Source: Chloroflexota bacterium
Lineage (GTDB): Bacteria; Chloroflexota; Anaerolineae; Aggregatilineales; Phototrophicaceae
Assembly: GCA_026706395.1 (NCBI GenBank)
Contig: JAPOYU010000154.1
Coordinates: forward strand, 1 to 64,000
Direction of reading: 5' to 3'
DNA length: 64,000 nt
Position 1 is the stretch's first letter; every line of letters starts with the position of its first letter. Positions 60,855-64,000 of this stretch are shown in pieces. Under the pieces are notes generated by a model, which did no database searches, was not told the DNA's origin, and worked only from the letters and a program-made list of their open reading frames with translations. The translations under genes and the position numbers were made by a program.

Positions 60855-61946
60855 ATGCCCACGATAGCGATGGTTGGCGATATCTTCCCGCAGCAGGCAC
60901 TGCCGCAAAGCGCTGAACTGGCGGACGTTCGCCGTCTGCTGCGTTCAGCCGATGTCGCCTTTGGCAATCTGGAGACCCCCGTCTCAAACCGCGGCGCGCC
61001 GGTGGAAAAATGGATTAACATGCGCATGCCGCCCGAATTGCTTGCCGATGTTCAGGACCTGGGATTCGACATCGTGACCCTGGCGAACAACCACATGATG
61101 GATTTCGGCGCGGTCGCTTTGCGCGACACGTTCCGTTACCTGCGTGAGCGCGACTTGCCTTACGTCGGCGCCGGCGAGAATCTTGACGCTGCCTGGCGCG
61201 CGGAGTTGGTCACCGTAGGCGATACGAGAGTGGCTTTCCTCGGCGCAGCCTCGACGCTTGGCGTACAGTCCGCCGCCACTGACGAGCGCCCGGGCGTCGC
61301 GCCGATTCACGTATCGGAATCCTACAATATCGACTTCGCCGGCAGCATGGAGCAACCGGGCAGCGCCCCCTACGTCTTCACCCGCGCTTGGACTGAAGAT
61401 CTCGACCGCGCGGTTCTCGCCATTGAGGCGGCGCGCCGGGAAGCGGATTTCCTTGTGCTTGCGCTGCATTGGGGCGTGCCGCCCTTCTGGCGTTCGCGCT
61501 TCCAGGACGGTCTGGCCGATTACCAAATCGAAGTCGGCCACGCGCTGATTGACGCCGGCGCGGACTGCATCATCGGCCATCATCCGCATTCGCTGCAGGA
61601 AGTTGAGATCTACCGCGGGGCGCCGATATTCTACAGCCTGGGCAATTTCGTTTTCCACCACAACAAAGGACCCGTCAGCAATACGCCCATCAGCCGCAAC
61701 GCGCCTTACGCCGTCAGCGTCTACCGGCGCAACCGCAGCTGGTCGGAAACGGTTATCGTCTTCGCCGACGTAGCGGCGGATGGCGCAGTGTCGTATACTT
61801 TGCAGCCCGTGCTGTTGGACGATATCGGTAATCCGCAGTTGCTGGATGGCGACGAGGCGCAGGCGCTCATCGAGCGGCTCGCTGGCATGTCTCCAAATGC
61901 CGACATTTGCTACCGGGCCGGCATGGGACATTTGCAATTGCCATAG
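60855..61946 (+). CDS. CapA-family poly-gamma-glutamate-type metallophosphoesterase-fold protein
   Basis: This 363-residue protein has the CapA/PgsA signatures: MVGDIF at the start, AFGNLETPVSNRG, TLANNHMMDFG, ALHWGVPPF, GADCIIGHHPHSLQEVEIY, and FYSLGNFVF. CapA proteins are linked to poly-gamma-glutamate synthesis or hydrolysis. No signal peptide or anchor is seen, unlike CapA of Bacillus, so this copy is cytosolic and may process gamma-linked glutamyl compounds. That would suit the nearby GGT. It is the last gene before a peptide importer. Confidence 0.88.
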   Translation: MPTIAMVGDIFPQQALPQSAELADVRRLLRSADVAFGNLETPVSNRGAPVEKWINMRMPPELLADVQDLGFDIVTLANNHMMDFGAVALRDTFRYLRERDLPYVGAGENLDAAWRAELVTVGDTRVAFLGAASTLGVQSAATDERPGVAPIHVSESYNIDFAGSMEQPGSAPYVFTRAWTEDLDRAVLAIEAARREADFLVLALHWGVPPFWRSRFQDGLADYQIEVGHALIDAGADCIIGHHPHSLQEVEIYRGAPIFYSLGNFVFHHNKGPVSNTPISRNAPYAVSVYRRNRSWSETVIVFADVAADGAVSYTLQPVLLDDIGNPQLLDGDEAQALIERLAGMSPNADICYRAGMGHLQLP

Positions 61947-62075
61947 TGTCGAGGCAATACTCGTGCAAATATGCCAATGTATGAACCGGAGGAGGTGGGC
62001 TAAAATCAAGTGTGCTGCAAAATCGGAAGGTTATTTGTATGTCGTATTTTGAGAGGGTAAGGAGAAGATCCAACC

Positions 62076-63794
62076 ATGAGTAGAAAACTTGTCAGTCTAA
62101 TTGTCCTGACGATGATGCTTCTGGTGATTGCCATACCGGCAACATCCCAGACGGCGGGCGAAATGGTGCCGGCCATCATCGTGCATTCCGTCACGCAGGC
62201 CGAGCGCCCAATCGAATATGAGACCACGCGCCTTGTCGTCGAGAATATGCGCGAACTGGGGCTCGAGGTCGATCATCGCGCCATCCCCTGGGCGCAGTTG
62301 ATCGATGAAATCTGGTACAGCCGCGTCGAAGGCGAAGGCCGCGCCGAACGCCCGTTCCAGATGACCTACTGGCGTATGGTCGGCCGCCCCGAACGCTCCG
62401 ATCCGGACGAGTTCACCTATAACCTCTTCCACTCCAGCGTGCGCGACGGCGGCTACAACTTCATCGGCTACAACAACGCCGAATATGATGCCCTGGCCGA
62501 AGCGCAGCGTGTGGAAGTCGGCGACAAGGAATCGCGGCTGGATATCATCTGCGAAGCGCAGCAGGTAATCCGCAACGATATGGTCAACGCCTACTTCGTT
62601 CACCCGCTGACGCCGCAAGTCGTCAATACCGATACCTTCAACGCCGACAGCGTAGTCACCCAGGCCGGCATCGGCGTGCATAACTTCTGGACCTGGATCG
62701 GCATTGAGCCGACCGGCGACGACAAGACCCTGATCACCTCGACCACGTCCTTCCTGAATTCCTTCAACCCGCTGGAGATCGCCGGTGACGCGCCCAGCCG
62801 CGTGACCGAGATGACCTGGGACCGCCTGATGCGCATCAACCCGATCGGCGTCGCCGAACCCTGGGCCGCGGAAAGCGTCGTCTGGGAAGATCCGCTGAAC
62901 GTTGTCGTCACCTTGCGCGAAGGCATGAAGTGGCACGATGGCGAAGATGTACTGTCCGACGATGCTGCCTATTCCTTTGAAGCTGCGCTGGCCGGCACCA
63001 CGCAAACCGATGAGGACGGCAAGGAAGAGTTCCGCCCCGAAGCGCCCGATTACCATCCCTTCGCCCGCAATGTCGCCAATATAGAGATCATCGACGATCT
63101 GTCGCTGCGCTTCACGCTTAATACGCCCTCAGCCGCCTTCGAGACCAGCTCGCTGGCCAAGCTGAACCTGATTCCCAAGCATGTCTGGGAACCGATCATC
63201 AACGACCTGCTTGAGCGGGATGACGCCGATGCCGATTCGATCCAGGAAGAAATCCCGATCGGCTCCGGGCCCTTCAAGTACACGGCCTTTGATGTCAACG
63301 AGTTCGTCTTGCTTGAAGCCTTCGACGATCACTGGGCCCGCCCCAAGATCGACGCCTGGCTGATGAACGTGCTGCCCAACCAGGAAGCGACGCTCGGCCA
63401 GATCCAAGCCGGCGAGATGAACTTCCTCTGGGAATGGCCCGGCGATCCCGGTGTGCTACAGCAAATCGTCGCGGACAATGAACACCTCGATCTATTCTCG
63501 GCGATCAGCATCGGCTTCCAGTACTTCGCCTTCAACGTGCGCTATGCGCCCTTCGATGACGTGACCTTCCGTCAGGCGATCGCGCATACTATCCCGCAGC
63601 AGTTCATCATCGACAACATCTACAATGGCTTCGCCGCGCCGGCCGACAGCTTCGTCTCGGCCGCCCTGGAATACTGGCGCCAATGTGATGATCTGCCGAC
63701 CTACGATTTCAGCATTGATGGCGCGCGCGACCTGCTGGCGGGCGCAGGTTACACCTGGGACGACGACGGCCGCCTGCATTACCCGGCGGAATAA
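62076..63794 (+). CDS. Oligopeptide ABC transporter substrate-binding protein, circularly permuted SBP_bac_5
   Basis: This 572-residue exported protein has a Sec signal (about 1-25) and then family segments in swapped order. Residues 31-212 look like the C-terminal part of a DppA/OppA protein: TTRLVVENMRELGLEVDHRAIPWAQLIDEIW, YNNAEYDALAEAQ, RLDIICEAQQVIRND. Residues 216-572 look like the N-terminal part: TTSFLNSFNPLE, WAAESVVW, VVVTLREGMKWHDGEDVLSDDAAYSFEAAL. The protein ends DGARDLLAGAGYTWDDDGRLHYPAE, the very point at which a normal protein would run on into the segment placed here at residue 31. The two ends therefore match a circular permutation. It precedes an OppB gene. Confidence 0.85.
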   Translation: MSRKLVSLIVLTMMLLVIAIPATSQTAGEMVPAIIVHSVTQAERPIEYETTRLVVENMRELGLEVDHRAIPWAQLIDEIWYSRVEGEGRAERPFQMTYWRMVGRPERSDPDEFTYNLFHSSVRDGGYNFIGYNNAEYDALAEAQRVEVGDKESRLDIICEAQQVIRNDMVNAYFVHPLTPQVVNTDTFNADSVVTQAGIGVHNFWTWIGIEPTGDDKTLITSTTSFLNSFNPLEIAGDAPSRVTEMTWDRLMRINPIGVAEPWAAESVVWEDPLNVVVTLREGMKWHDGEDVLSDDAAYSFEAALAGTTQTDEDGKEEFRPEAPDYHPFARNVANIEIIDDLSLRFTLNTPSAAFETSSLAKLNLIPKHVWEPIINDLLERDDADADSIQEEIPIGSGPFKYTAFDVNEFVLLEAFDDHWARPKIDAWLMNVLPNQEATLGQIQAGEMNFLWEWPGDPGVLQQIVADNEHLDLFSAISIGFQYFAFNVRYAPFDDVTFRQAIAHTIPQQFIIDNIYNGFAAPADSFVSAALEYWRQCDDLPTYDFSIDGARDLLAGAGYTWDDDGRLHYPAE

Positions 63795-63796
63795 GT

Positions 63797-63945
63797 TTCC
63801 CCCATCCCCCAACCCCTTCCCCGACGGGTCCGTGTCTACGCGACCCCAAAATGAGGGAAGGGGAGGTCTACCCCCGGTGTATCGTGACGGGGAAGCGCAG
63901 TTGAAAGTCCCTCCTCTTTATGGGGGAGGGATATAAGGTGGGGGC
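63797..63945. repeat. Family B composite repeat (long copy) between binding-protein and oppB genes
   Basis: The element starts CCCCCATCCCCCAACCCCTTCCC and ends CCTCCTCTTTATGGGGGAGGG. It carries the same arms as the copies at 41032 and 60731, in the reverse order. It fills the gap to oppB, equivalent to hairpins at other importer junctions. Confidence 0.7.
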
Positions 63946-63960
63946 AAAGGAGCATATCGC

Positions 63961-64000
63961 ATGAGCCGCGGCGTCGCCTATTACATCCTGGGGCGTTTTC
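63961..64000 (+). CDS. Oligopeptide ABC transporter permease (OppB family), N-terminal fragment
   Basis: The first 13 residues (MSRGVAYYILGRF) are in the window. This is the common start of OppB/DppB permeases, before the first membrane helix. AAGGAG lies eight bases before the ATG. The gene runs past base 64000. Confidence 0.6.
   Translation, partial: MSRGVAYYILGRF

Noticed and set aside
1..64000. tRNA or rRNA genes
   Set aside because: Scanning intergenic gaps on both strands for T-arm motifs (GGTTCGAAT-like) and cloverleaf spacing showed none I could support.

Overview
The window reads as bacterial DNA of moderately high GC. My best guess is Chloroflexota (Anaerolineae-like). The reasons are the very high density of ABC importers with Tat- or Sec-exported binding proteins, the mix of peptide/sugar scavenging genes, a spore-photolyase-like radical SAM protein, and two families of palindromic intergenic repeats (GTAGGGGCG...CGCCC, and C-rich/G-rich mosaics) of a kind I associate with that phylum. 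No rRNA or tRNA gene and no CRISPR array is visible, so the assignment rests on gene style only.

Layout. 1-2.2 kb: the end of an oligopeptide importer (binding protein tail, OppB, OppC). 2.2-6.6 kb, minus strand: a carbohydrate (CUT1) importer with a dehydrogenase. The binding-protein gene has a reading-frame break in a G10 tract inside its Tat signal. 6.9-13.3 kb: RidA, an MFS permease, an ECF sigma factor fused to ankyrin repeats, a radical SAM protein, two small membrane proteins, rpmB and an AlkD-like repair protein. 13.3-19.8 kb: PPK2, then sulfotransferase plus flippase-like protein, then an acetoacetate-decarboxylase-family protein followed by three SDRs. 19.8-24.8 kb: a plasmid-like replication/partition module (hairpin-rich non-coding region, prim-pol replication protein, parS-like palindromes, ParB, ParA and a small HTH protein). 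24.9-28.8 kb: a complete Opp importer. 29-36 kb: a degenerate UvrD-like helicase, an SDR, an SH3b/HExxH-like secreted protein and a GH38 enzyme. 36.2-40.0 kb: hisDCB plus an IMPase-type histidinol-phosphatase. 40.1-46.7 kb: a CUT1 importer with an ADP-ribosylglycohydrolase-family enzyme and a PfkB kinase. 46.9-55.2 kb: two more CUT1 importers flanking a gamma-glutamyltransferase. 55.2-64 kb: M20 and M28 peptidases, an Asp/Glu-racemase-family protein, an amidohydrolase, a CapA-like protein, then a further oligopeptide importer running off the window. Its binding protein appears to be circularly permuted.

How it fits together. The cell imports and breaks down peptides and sugars. Seven importer loci are present in whole or part, and in each the junction between the binding-protein gene and the first permease gene carries an inverted repeat. 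These are unrelated in sequence but equivalent in position, and they probably set binding protein above permease. The 50-62 kb stretch is biased to gamma-glutamyl, peptide and D-amino-acid chemistry. The 40-47 kb stretch looks like uptake, glycosidic cleavage and phosphorylation of a ribosyl-type or other glycoside.

The most notable observations are the circularly permuted SBP_bac_5 protein (62.1-63.8 kb), the parS-like 16-bp palindromes beside parAB and a prim-pol gene (22.4-22.7 kb), the ECF sigma-ankyrin fusion (8.9-10.5 kb) and the importer-junction hairpins.
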